Under the pieces are notes generated by a model. The model worked only from the letters and a program-made list of their open reading frames with translations, was not told where the DNA came from and ran no database searches. Below, in pieces: positions 15,101 to 26,000 of a stretch of 64,000 bases of DNA. This DNA comes from Vitellaria paradoxa (Eukaryota > Streptophyta > Magnoliopsida > Ericales > Sapotaceae). Made by a program: the position numbers and the translations under genes. The stretch spans positions 4,092,001-4,156,000 of the forward strand of contig CM034243.1 of the NCBI GenBank assembly GCA_019916065.1, given 5' to 3'. How positions within the stretch are numbered: the first letter of the stretch is position 1; every line of letters starts with the position of its first letter.

Positions 15101-16512
15101 TAAGGCTTCAATTAAACAATTTTACTGCATTGCGAGGAAAATATGGACCGAATATTCTACTTTATAGCCATCACTGCAAAGCATATTTGCATTCCAATTA
15201 TTAAAAACCAAAACTCAAAAAATTTATCTAGATGATAAGAAATAACCTGGTTGAGAACTTTCCATGGATCTGCCCCCATTCGGTCAAGTTTATTGATGAA
15301 AGCAAGTCTTGGAACCTCATATCTTCTCATTTGCCTATCAACAGTAATTGACTGGCTTTGCACGCCACCAACACTGCAAAGGACGAGAATGGCACCATCA
15401 AGAACACGCAAAGCCCTCTCAACTTCAATGGTAAAATCAACGTGGCCCGGAGTATCTATTATGTTCACCTGTGTCACCATTTTTAGTACTTAGCTAATTC
15501 ATACAGCTGAACAAGAATAGAACTACGGTCCCAACTAAGGTAAATGAACCAAGGGAAAGATACATTGAAAATAATCAAGTAATAGTGAAAAAAGCATAAC
15601 TTTTTGGAAGTCTAGATTTCATTGAATTATCTGCCAACACTGTTCAAGTTTTAAGGGTGGGAAGGGGGCTTATACTGACAACTGACATGTAGGTTTAATG
15701 GACAACATTATTCAAAAAAAAAAGAAAATGTTTAATCGACAAAATTCAAATTTCCTCTCATGCAGCTTACTCTGGAATCAAAATTTCATTATCTCTTCTC
15801 TTCCCAAAATTTAAAGGAAAAAAAGAAAAATCATCCAAGGTTTATTTTCCTAAATAAAAGACAATCTAAAAATTCAGAATCTTACGTCTTCTTTTCTCTC
15901 TTGCCCAATGAATCAAGGGCCCCAACATTTTCCCGACAACCAAAGCAGAGCCAAAATAAAAACAGCCCGAGGTTAAAATTATTGGACGACTAACAGCAAA
16001 GTTGACTCTCCTGTGACAAAATAAAAATCTTTCCTTTTTCCCTACACTTCCTCAGCAACCAAACAAATCCAACAGTCAAACCATACCTGATAGCCGTTCC
16101 AAGTACAGTAAGTAGCAGCAGACTGTATGGTAATCCCCTTCTCCCTCTCCAAATCCATGGAATCCATCTTGGCCCCTACTCCATCCTTCCCTCTAACCTC
16201 GTGAATCTCGTGAATTCTCCCTGTGTAATACAGAATTCGCTCAGTCAGCGTTGTCTTCCCGGAGTCGATATGCGCCGATATACCGATGTTCCGGAGCTTC
16301 TCCATCGACTCCTTCCACCATGCTTCCTTCTCCTCCTTCACCCGAGCGGCGCTTCCGGCGGATAAGTGCCGCAGGTGGAAGTTCCCGCGAAGAAGAGCAG
16401 ATATTGGAGACGAGTACTGCGGAGGGAATGGAGACATAGCCGGCGTTGCATTGGTGGATGAACGGAGGACGTAGAATAGGGGCATGGTAGAGGATCTAGC
16501 AGATCGAGCCAT
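3192..16512 (-). CDS. MEFG: Mitochondrial elongation factor G (mEF-G), complete, 20 exons
   Basis: Exons in transcript order: 16512-16087, 15468-15247, 14720-14599, 14514-14364, 13261-13190, 9463-9368, 9270-9182, 9060-8994, 8430-8392, 8262-8202, 7957-7848, 7770-7696, 7565-7497, 7383-7262, 6201-6076, 5522-5402, 4914-4814, 4723-4663, 3452-3399, 3299-3192. They give 763 aa; plant mEF-G is about 750 aa. The factor is a translational GTPase that moves tRNA and mRNA through the mitochondrial ribosome. Visible motifs: an Arg/Ser-rich N-terminus fitting a mitochondrial presequence, P-loop AHIDSGKT (80-87), switch I KGITIQ (125-130), DTPGH (147-151) and NKLD (201-204). Domain IV-V text such as [25 protein letters not shown] and [20 protein letters not shown] follows. 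The ATG at 16512 is the first start and opens the presequence. Intron 5 (3.7 kb) holds a Tourist-like element and intron 14 a small MITE. All motifs look intact. Confidence 0.96.
6503..6803. mobile_element. ~300-bp MITE with ~90-bp terminal inverted repeats
   Basis: It begins GGGGTAAATTACACTTATC and ends GTATGTGTAATTTACCC. The two ends pair over roughly 90 bp with scattered mismatches, including shared TACAGGGACCTC text. No clear target duplication was found. It lies in mEF-G intron 14. The terminal sequence resembles non-autonomous Mutator-like elements of plants, but the superfamily is uncertain. Confidence 0.75.
8286..8312. repeat. AAT trinucleotide microsatellite
   Basis: An uninterrupted run of about nine TAA/AAT units in mEF-G intron 10. 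Confidence 0.85.
10768..11689. mobile_element. Tourist-like (PIF/Harbinger) non-autonomous element, 922 bp
   Basis: The termini are GGACCCGTTTGACAACG and, read inward from the other end, GGCCCCGTTTGGTAATG. TAA flanks both sides (10765-10767 and 11690-11692), the 3-bp target duplication typical of PIF/Harbinger elements. Both subterminal regions are rich in TTTCTGTTTTC-like text in opposite orientation. The core (10910-11450) is almost pure A/T built from TTTAATTAATT-like words. No transposase is encoded. It sits in mEF-G intron 5, which it lengthens by about a quarter. Confidence 0.85.
12971..13011. repeat. Poly(C)/poly(A) block in mEF-G intron 5
   Basis: A C-run broken by single A bases is followed within a few bases by a 12-A run. 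It is one of about ten such C-then-A junctions in the window. Confidence 0.8.
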
Positions 16513-16526
16513 GTTGCGAGGTGTTG

Positions 16527-16569
16527 CTAGGGTTTTGTAAAACCCTAGTTGCTCGATCGATAAACCCTA
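16527..16569. promoter_or_regulatory. Telo-box cluster and perfect inverted repeat in the mEF-G leader/promoter
   Basis: Positions 16527-16548 form a perfect inverted repeat with 10-bp arms: CTAGGGTTTT, GT, AAAACCCTAG. A further AAACCCTA lies at 16562-16569. This makes three telo-box motifs within about 60 bp upstream of the mEF-G start. Telo boxes are known in promoters of plant translation-apparatus genes. That they act here is inference. Confidence 0.6.
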
Positions 16570-16745
16570 CCCTGGTCCGCGGGACTGGGTGTTGAAGAAG
16601 AGGAGGACGTGGGAAAATAGGAAGAAACGACTCGGGGCGGGTCATATATTACCGATCCGGTTATAACTTATTTGGGTAGTGTTTGCTAAATTCGGGTCAT
16701 GGGATTTATTTTTAATACATGCTCTGAACGTTTGGATAATTATGG

Positions 16746-16891
16746 GTACGTTTGGAGTAAGAAAAAGTGATATAAATTGAGATAAATTGAGAGTTTATAA
16801 TGTGTGCAGTGAAAGAAAAAATTGATGTGATATAAAGTTAACAGAGATTTATAGAGATTTTCAGTGTTTTTTTGTATGTCAAACGAAGCCT
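16746..16891. mobile_element. Small MITE-like element 1
   Basis: The 5' end GTACGTTTGGAGTAAG pairs with a 3' end that reads GGCTTCGTTTGACATAC on the opposite strand. The two halves share GAGATTTATAGAGA-like text. About 145 bp; target duplication not established. Confidence 0.5.
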
Positions 16892-16897
16892 ATATTT

Positions 16898-17260
16898 GGA
16901 CCCGTTTGGAGTAAGAAAAAATAAGATAAATTGAGATGAAGTGTGATTTGGAGTTAATTTTAGCTCATTTTTTCTAAAAAATAGCAAACTGTGGGAACGA
17001 TTTTTTAAATCCGTTTCCACGGATTCAAAAAATTTACAAAAAATAGCGACAATTGTACTCTTTTAAAAGCTTTCAACGAAGAATATGATTGTATAAAAAA
17101 TTTACACATTTAGTTAACCTACTTTCAGATTTTTTTTAGCGAAATATTAAAATTTTTTGAAATTAGTGATTTATAGTGATTTTTGAAATTAAAGATGTAA
17201 GAATTGTTAGAGATTTATAGTGATTTTTGAACTTTTTTAAGGATGCAAAACCGACCCTTA
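16898..17260. mobile_element. Small MITE-like element 2, same family as a copy in HUB1 intron 5
   Basis: It starts GGACCCGTTTGGAGTAAG and ends near GCAAAACCGACCC. Internal text such as AGCGACAATTGTACTC, GCTTTCAACG and TTAGCGAAATATT recurs, slightly changed, at 42390-42425 and 43440-43470. This shows a dispersed family. Confidence 0.55.
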
Positions 17261-17957
17261 GTATCATTTAATATTTAAAAATTATATTTATTTTATTTTA
17301 TTTTAAAATATTATTAACATTTATCTCATTATATTAAATCAACTATTAAAATTTAACAAAAAATAATAAAATAATCAAATTTGTTAATTTTTTGCTACTC
17401 TATTATTCTATCTCTAATTTTTTTGTTAATTTGTTATAAAAATCTCTAAAAAAAATAAAAAATAAAAAATTAAATTTTCATAAAAAAACTAAAGAATATG
17501 TGAGAAATAAAGAGATAAAATAAGAAAAAAATTTAAAATTTTGATTATTTTAATATTCTCTGCTAAGTTTTAACTGAATGTTATTAATTAATGTAAATAG
17601 TATCTTAAAATAAGTAAGATAAATATAATTTTTAAATGTTAAAAATGATAAATGTAATTATTTAAATATTAAAAAAATCTAAATTTAATCTATCATTTAT
17701 TTTTTTACGAATGTTTCAAGGATTTTAGGTGTTTTTTAACAAATTGCAATAAAGTTAATAAATTTAAATCACCATCACGCCACAAATAATAAAATAAAAG
17801 TTGATAAATATTAATTTTGTGTTAATAAAAGTTGAGAACAAATAAGAAAAATTAGCAATGTTTGGTGAAAAAAAAAAGAAAATTTAGAAAAAATAATTTT
17901 TTTAAGTAAAATTTTGTCAACCTGACACCTAGTAAAACAAAAAGAGTGGTAAAATGA

Positions 17958-18110
17958 AATAAACTATATACAGAGTGCATTTGACGCATTAAAAAATATT
18001 AAAAAATTATGTAAACTTCTAAAAATTTTTAAAATTATTTATCTCAATTATGAATCCATAAATTAACTCAAATTATCTTATTTTATCTCATTTTTGTCAC
18101 TCTAAATGCA
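17958..18110. mobile_element. Small MITE-like element 3
   Basis: The ends GTGCATTTGACGC and (opposite strand) GTGCATTTAGAGTG are inverted repeats about 150 bp apart. The interior is A/T-rich. It lies 140 bp upstream of the likely hydrolase leader. Confidence 0.45.
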
Positions 18111-18249
18111 CACATATTTAAAAAAAATTACATTAAATAAATACAGAAAATATTAAAAAAAATAAAAGGAAAAAGCAGTAATCAACAAGACGGCGTCGTT
18201 GCCCCGTCGCAACGGTACAAAATTGCGCATACTCGGTCGTTATTGCTTG

Positions 18250-18382
18250 GCGGTTGAGTCTGTCTCTAGAAATCGCCCCCTTAAAGCCCTAGAGTAATTG
18301 CATTTTCAACACGTTATGCAGCGGTGTCGTTAATTCTCCGGAAATCAAAGATACTTCTGTTTGAAGTCGAATTACTTACCAG
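18250..18382 (+). other. Probable non-coding first exon (5' UTR) of the alpha/beta-hydrolase gene
   Basis: A G/C-richer segment ends in a strong donor (CCAG then GTAAGA at 18383). The coding start at 20815 follows an acceptor TTTCAG at 20807-20812. A 2.4-kb leader intron is therefore inferred. A short uORF (ATG at 18316, five codons, TAA) lies in this exon. The exon start is approximate. Confidence 0.5.
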
Positions 18383-19844
18383 GTAAGACGTTCCATGACA
18401 TCTGAATTTAGGGTTTCTGTGATTTCCTCGTCATAATATCTGCTGAATTTGTCAAATTGATGAGTATTAATTAGGGCAGACGTTCGAAATGTTCTCAACT
18501 TCCCGATTTGATTTACATAACGTGTTGGATCATTACTAATTTACTAGGCAGAAGATACGGTTATGGGTTCATGTTTTCTCGATCATTGTGAACGCCCTTC
18601 CTGTAATTACAGTGAAAAGGAAGAAGCTATACTTGCAAATTTCATATATAGTTCTCAGGAATTTGTAGCACAGTAGCAGATTATAGTGGCAACAAGTGTA
18701 GTTAATTTTATTGGTTTAAATTATTAGCCACCACAGCTTTATGTTATCACAACATGCCTCCTCACTCAAGTCACGCATCGCAACTTTTACACATATACAT
18801 CTCCCCAGACCCGGCAATGCAAGGCCAGGGTCACCCTTTTTGCACACCATACACTTATATATTTCTGGTGTTGAGAGGTTTACACTCGCACTGCTACGTT
18901 AGATTGTTAGCCATGTCTCACCTAACAGTTTGGAGGGGTAGAACTTTATTGTTTGTTAGGGTGGCAACACACCTTATGTGTGTAATTTTTTTCTTTTTCT
19001 TTTTTTTCCTCCTCTTTTTTCTTCCTGCAGAGGTTAACAAACTTCTCTCTCTTTCGTCTCTTATGTTTGTATTTTGATGGATGGTTATTGATGTTTGTGA
19101 GAAAAAATGGCGGGAGATTAAAAGAAGACGATAAACATTTTTTAAAATACTCATGTGACCTTGCTTCTAACATAGGGATACCCCAAAGGAGTTATCCCTT
19201 TATATATTAGAGATATTTACTTATTTTCTTTCAACTGGAAGTGAGTAAAGTATTTAAATGCACAACGGAAGATGTTCTATTTGGGGCTGAGACTTTTTAA
19301 CTGTGTGGAAATTTGTATGAACTGCTTCCTTTCTTCTGAAATTTGCAGCTTAAGTGTTTCAGTTACTTGTGTTTTTTCTTTGTTTTGTTATCACAGGATG
19401 CCATCTCTGTCTTTTATAATATCAAACCTAGTTTTTTGGCCAAAACTCTATCATTAAAAAAGATAGTCTTGGTAGTCAATTAGTTTTTCTATTTATTCAT
19501 AACTCAATCAGTCACTGCTTATTGTTATATATATTGAGTAGATTTTATATATTAATTTACCTTTTTAGGTCTAAATTTGGCCCTAGAAAAAAGCCTAAAT
19601 TCCACCCCCTCACCTGCAGCAGCCAAAAAAATTCCTGCCTTCTTACTTGGTCTTTAGGTGTCTGGTTAAGAGGCAGTGACCCAAGACGGCACTTGTATGT
19701 TACCTAAATTTAACAAATATAGATCCCAATTTTTAGATTCATAATCTAAAAATTTTTACTCCCTTTTTAGATGAATTCATGATACTTATCTGATATTACA
19801 AAAAGAAATAAAAAATCATTTATTTATTTATTATTATTTTGTTT

Positions 19845-20480
19845 TTGTGTGTGTGTGTGTGCGCACACGCGCAAATGTCCAAAGCACCATCTAGGCAGCT
19901 TCTAAGCTTTGCCGGGATTCAATCTCAGCAAAGTTGGTATGCAACAGTCTTGATTGACTTGCTCAATCTTGACCTAACACTTGGGCGTGATCAACAGTTC
20001 AGAGGGACGAGATTATCGAGGCAGGACAGCTCAATAGTCTGGCAGAGGAAGTGTGAATTAATCCAGGTCATTGATTGGCATAAAGCAGATTGAATGGCAA
20101 GTCAAAAGGTGGCCAGGAGCTTCTTGAAGGGGGAGAGCTGAAGCACGTGAACAAGCCAGGGAAATGGGCTTAGGGGATGAATCAAGTCGGTCCAATTCAT
20201 GGATCAGTGATAGGGAGCCTAAGCGCATAATATGAAAGAGTTAATGTGGAGTAGCCTAGCCCAACCAAGCCTGTATTACAACATATATCATCACTGGTCC
20301 ATTAATTGTCTCAGCCTAGTCCAGATAATAGTTAGTGCAGTTGGCAGAGAATCAAATAGGAGTTACAACAATATTGAACACACGTAAAAAGGGGAAATTG
20401 AATTTAAGGATGAGTTTTATGCTATGAAAGATCTTGAGGATTCTCTCTCAATTTTGGAGGTAGAATCATCCTCGAAGTTG
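19845..20480. other. Hydrolase leader intron: TG repeat and possible retrotransposon remnant
   Basis: A TG/CA-rich run at 19845-19872 precedes about 600 bp of G/C-richer sequence. This sequence differs from the surrounding AT-rich intron but has no readable protein. It could be an LTR fragment; I cannot assign it. Confidence 0.3.
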
Positions 20481-20814
20481 ATTCAACTTTCTTTCTTGTC
20501 TTAACATTATGTCTGATGTTGCTAGTTCTTCTCTGGAGCTATGCTTGTTTTGGTTTGTTTTGATTTCTTTACCTGTAGGTCAGTGGTATTTTTAGGACCA
20601 AGATAAACACAAACGGCTCTGTATAATTCATTACACATGTTGTGTGGCCTTTATCTGCATAATGTTTAAGCTTTTTTACATTGTGTTAATTGTCTTAAAC
20701 GAGTTTCTTACTTATCGTCACTCTCTATAACATTTTTTATAGCACTTGTTATCTATATAAGATAATCTAACATGTTTTGTTTTTCCTTGTGTTTGATGGA
20801 AATTAGTTTCAGTT

Positions 20815-23015
20815 ATGGATGCTGGAAACGTGAATGATGGAGAATCAAGCACCCCGTTGGTGGTAGTATTTTTCTCATAATACTAATAAGAAAATTATTT
20901 TTTTTTCATCCTGAAAAAGGGATACTCATAGAATGAAAAAGAATCTCTGTTGCTACCACCTTATGTTAATTTATTTATGTTCAAGTTAAGGTGTATTTTT
21001 TCTATGTACCTGTGGTTCTGACAGTAGGTCACTTACAATTCCTACTTATCTTTTATTGAGTGATAATTTAGGAGGTTAACCTCTTCCTCCTATTCTCTTT
21101 TCTTTTTTCTCTATCATCTCTTGTTGTTACCTCTTCTATCTTTTCTTCCCTCACCCCCTTGGTTCTCATGTTTTTATCCTCCTTTTATGCCTTGTCCTGT
21201 GTGCTTTCTTCTCTTTCATTCATCTCTACTTTGCACTTCTTTCTCTATGGGGTTGCCTCTTCTTAGATCTCTCCCTGTATCTTCTCTCTATCTTTCTTTT
21301 GTGGTTTATCTCTTTCTGTCAATGTCCTCTTTCTATTCCCATCTTCCTTTTCTCTTTTATATGATATATCAAAATGATATAAACATTTCTTTCCATCGGA
21401 TGTTTTGAAGAAAGTTGCAAGAAAGCCAGGGAACACTACCAGTTTCCCACTCTCTGATACCCTACTGTATGAATATGATTATGATATCTGTACTGATTGT
21501 GTGGTTTTCCAAAAAGAATTTGAGGATCATTTTGGCATTTACCTTTGGTAACTGTCTCAGGGAAACTCATCTTGTGCAGAAATATAGATTGGCTGGCATT
21601 TTCTTGACAAACCAGTTGCTAAATTTATTACCAGTTGGCAGTTTCTATTAAACGAAGAATCTTAAATGTCCTTATATCTTGTTAAGCTGGTTTAGCACTG
21701 TCTTACTCCTAGGATAATTAATTATTTTCTCACAAATATCTTGTCTTCTATTGACTTATGAAAACTATTTTTCTTGTCTGCATTATCTGTTAAGATTGTG
21801 TAAAAAAAATATACATCTGTTAAGCTTCATATGCATTTGAAATTTCTTTTGACAGTCATGCTTTTGTCAGGCAAACAATGATGACTGGAGAAATGAACAT
21901 CTCATTCCCCAGCTATTTGCCTCCGTACTGTCCCTGAATGAAGCTGCTTCTTATATTGTGGAGACAACTTCATATATAACCAGTTGTTTCCCAGATTTTT
22001 CTGGTGAGACCCCCTGTTCTCATTTTTACCTTGTAGATCCATGAGAATATGATAGAATTTCCTTGAAATGTTCTAAGGTGTGCGTGGGATGTAGAAATTT
22101 TTTGATTATAGCATAAACCTGCTAGAAAATATTTTACTTTAAATAGTCTATATGAAGGGATTTATACTAATGCAAGAAAAGGTTTTTATTTTGGAAATGA
22201 ATGTTCTTGGTATTTTCATACTTATATCTATACAGGTTTTCTTATTTTTTACACTGTCATATGAGGGAGCACTAGGGGTATGGTGAAAGCCTAAAAATGG
22301 TGATGTCTTTCAGTTTGGTGAGACATTTTTTCCCCTGATTAATACCCTTATTTTCATACTTTTATCTATACAGGGATTTCTTGTCATTATACACTGTTAT
22401 AGTAGGGAAAACTAGGGGTGTGGTTAAAGTCTAAAGATGGCGAAGTCATTCAGTTTGGGGAAACCTTCACGCCAACCCCACCACCCCCCCCCCCAAAAAA
22501 AAATAAAAATAAAATAGACAATTGATACACTTTCAACTATCTATGGCTCAAAGGGTGTGCAAGTGGATTTTCAAAAACTGTCTCCTTTACAAATAATCTT
22601 ACTTTCCTATTTTATAATCAACAATGTTTTTACTTTTGTACCCCCGAACAATCCTTTATGTGAAATGGTAATTATCAGTGCATTGCTTCTAGTATGTGTT
22701 AATATGTTGGGTGAAATGAAGATAAAACCATGAGTGAGTTTTTAGGAAGTGGTGCGACATTTTATGGAGGCTGAGGAATCACAATAAGTATAAATCAGTT
22801 TTTAGGATAGGAAAACTCCAGCTGTCACCGAGTCTATAGAATGCAACACAATGTCCCATGGAGTCCACGCATGTGCATAACGTATATCACATCCTAATAT
22901 CCTATTACATGCAAAAGATTTTCTTTTAAGCTTCCTTTCTTTCTTTATTTTTCTTTTTTTTATAATTTTTATTTGGTGTGCAAGGGTATTTGTCAAACAT
23001 TTGCTGCTATCTAAC

Positions 23016-23051
<36 letters not shown>

Positions 23052-26000
23052 TGTGATCATTGTCCCAGTGTTCTCATTTCAATGTTTGAGTTTTTGCAGT
23101 GGTTCCACTTTGACCAATTGACTATTGTTTATAAAATATATATTATGTTCAAGATTTCCTAGATGACTGTCTACCTTCTCACTTTGAAAACATGATTAGG
23201 TAGCTAGGCTGAATATTGTTGGTTGGAAGTGAGTAATGCAACATCTTGGGTTTGCTGTAGCTGTGTTTCTCTGATTTCTTTTTCTCTAGGTGTTTATATT
23301 ATTTTTTGGTTGTAAGTGTTTGTACCTTTGGCTTTCTAATATGCACTATTTTTTCTGCATATTGTTTGGATACTTATCTCATTTTTTGTACCCCTTTTAC
23401 AACAGAGCCTGCATCTCAGGACTCATTTGGACAGGAAATGGTTACATTGGCTTCTCAAGTAACTGAAGGATCTCTGGGTGGTAGTTTCATGCCTTCAAGT
23501 GGAAGCTTTTCAGCATTTTCTGAATCATCTAATGCAGCAACTGATCCTCCGCTTATACATGATGGAGCTTCAAGGAGCCCAGATGGCGAATCAGCCCAAG
23601 ATGCTAATGCAGTCATCCAATCAACTCAGACTAACCAAAATGGCATTTCCATTTTCCAGGGGTACTAATTATCTATGTGCTACCTTTCATGACTAGTAAG
23701 ATCTAATTGTTTGGCTGATGTTAAATGCTAACCAAGCGCAAAGTGGCCCGGTGACCTTTATCCCAAAATATTCAATGAGGTGAAATTTATTTTCGTTATA
23801 TGGATTATCACTATTTATCATAATTACAAATATAACTAAAAATTTATTTCTTTTAGGTTTTCCTGATTGTTTGTATTGCACAAGCATTTGTGCTGCTCTT
23901 CATGGACACATTCTTAGCTAAAATAATGGTGTCAAAAGGCGTATTAATCACCCTTTCAATCTTTGCTTTTCCTGAAACGTCACTAAAGGGAGGCATTTTT
24001 TTTTTTTTGGGTGGCAGTTGTCACCCCTGAGGCCCTACGAAAGGGGGAGGAAGAGGAGGGTGGTTTACTTTTTCATATCGAGATATCATTGTTTCTTCTT
24101 AGGGCCTTAACTTCTGTAAAACTAGCCTTCCTTGTAGGAAAAAACTTAACTTTGACAACTAAGCCCCTGATTTGATGTATTACTAACATGTTGTGAGTTC
24201 ATTGTTATGATGTTGTCCAGTTTAGATTACCCCTCATGGGATTAATGCACTATGCCAATTATGATGATGTCACAAATTGTGGCACTTTGTTTGTGCTTCC
24301 TTCACAAGCTTCAAGAGGTGGTCTGTGGTAGTCACCTTACTGTTCAAGAGGCACAGTGTTCTTGCTCTATTATCATTTGTCATGCCTCGAGTCCCTTGGC
24401 AGAATATTGTCTGCTTTGGGCCCCCTGGTGGGGCATGATAATTATCTTAATCATATATGTGGTGATTAGGGGCTCCATTTCTCAGGACTTGCATGATTAG
24501 GTTAAAGCTGGTTGTAGAGCTGTTTGATTTTGGTACTTTATATGTAGGGTGGTTTGATTTAGTGGAGAGAGCAATGACTTTAGCCTCCTTTCAAGTCCAA
24601 AATGGTTGAGGTGAAATCATATAGTGTGTTTGTGGATCCAACTGTTAAATTGTTTCCAGGGAAGGGGATCTGGGGATAGGAAGTCTTCAATGGTGGAGTT
24701 TTGTGATCGGGAAAAAGTGCGTCATAAGATTCTTACACAAATAAAAGAACAAAGTCCTCCCTAGTTGGCATTGTTCATGCAAGGATCTAAGGCAGCCAGG
24801 GAGTTGGTGAAATACATTCCCATTCATTATTGATGTGGCCCGATTATGATCTCCTGCTTAAATTGGAATTTTGGGGGCAAGGTGGTCTCTTAAAGGTCAA
24901 GGGAAATTTTATTGCATGGTTGGAGTGGATGCCTTGTGGATAGGAGGAATACCTAGCGTCCAACCCATTTCTGCTTGAAACAGTGCATATGAGGGGAATA
25001 AAGCAAGCGTTTATTTAATATTTGTATTGGTTGTACTAAAAAAGTATTAAGGGATGCAACCCCGAGTATTAAAAAGAGAAGGAAGAGCAAAAGATAATGG
25101 ACTGAAGCTGGCAGTTATGTGATGGAAAGGAATCATTAGCCATCTGTGTGATGAACAAGTTATTGCGAACATCATCATAGTTTTGTATTATGGGTCCATG
25201 GGTCCCACTGTCCACTTTGTGTGCCACATGGGGCTGTGGGCCAGGTAAAAGCTGTGGGCCAGGTAAAAGATCATTTCATCATATGCTCAACAATCCTTAC
25301 TTTTTTTTTTTAATTTTTATTTGATAAGTTTTTATTGAAACCAAGGTATTAAGGAAATGCCGACCATTTATGCTCAATAATCCTCACCTTTATCTGTAGT
25401 GTTGCCCATTTGGTCGTAAACCTAACCTTAGTAGTTGTGAATCCTCTCTGTTTTATAAATTAATCTTGGTGATGTTTGATTTCAGCCTTGTTGAACGAGT
25501 ACGAACAACAGTTCGGGGTTCAGCTGATGACATAGGATGGCTACAACGTGCCCCAGAAATGCTTCCAGTTGAAGATGGGACTGAAAGGTTTATGGAAATT
25601 GTTAATGACATCAGGTACAGTGAGCTGTTCTAGTTGTACAGACCTGCATCTGCATAGCTTTGTTGTACAGTTGTTCATTCACTTGCGTCTCCCTCTATCA
25701 GGCATGGCCTACACAAGTTGCCAAACTCAATTGTTTACTTGCTAATCCCAGGTAGCAAAATATCTCCCTTAAAGCAAGTAATTATTAGTACTGTAGCTGT
25801 GGTTTAAAATACAATCTAACCTTTTACATTCTGCCATAGTATGCGACACTAGTCTTATGCGGGATATCACATTTGATGTGTTTCAACTTTCAAGCCAAAT
25901 GATATGTGGGGGTTGGTATGCTTCCAATATCTGTTTTTGTTCAGGGTTTCCTTTGTGTGTGTATATATATATATTTGCCAATGGCCCAATGCAGAAGAAC

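Larger units (their letters stand above)
16570..18249. other. Divergent intergenic region with a MITE cluster
   Basis: Shared upstream region of mEF-G and the alpha/beta-hydrolase. No coding sequence seen. It contains several short inverted-repeat elements with GTTTGGAGTAAG-type ends and long AT-rich stretches. The G/C-richer segment at 18185-18260 is the likely hydrolase promoter and leader. Confidence 0.65.

Noticed and set aside
18754..19173. Frames on both strands in the hydrolase leader intron
   Set aside because: Low-complexity T/C or K/R stretches; no family resemblance and no supporting splice context.
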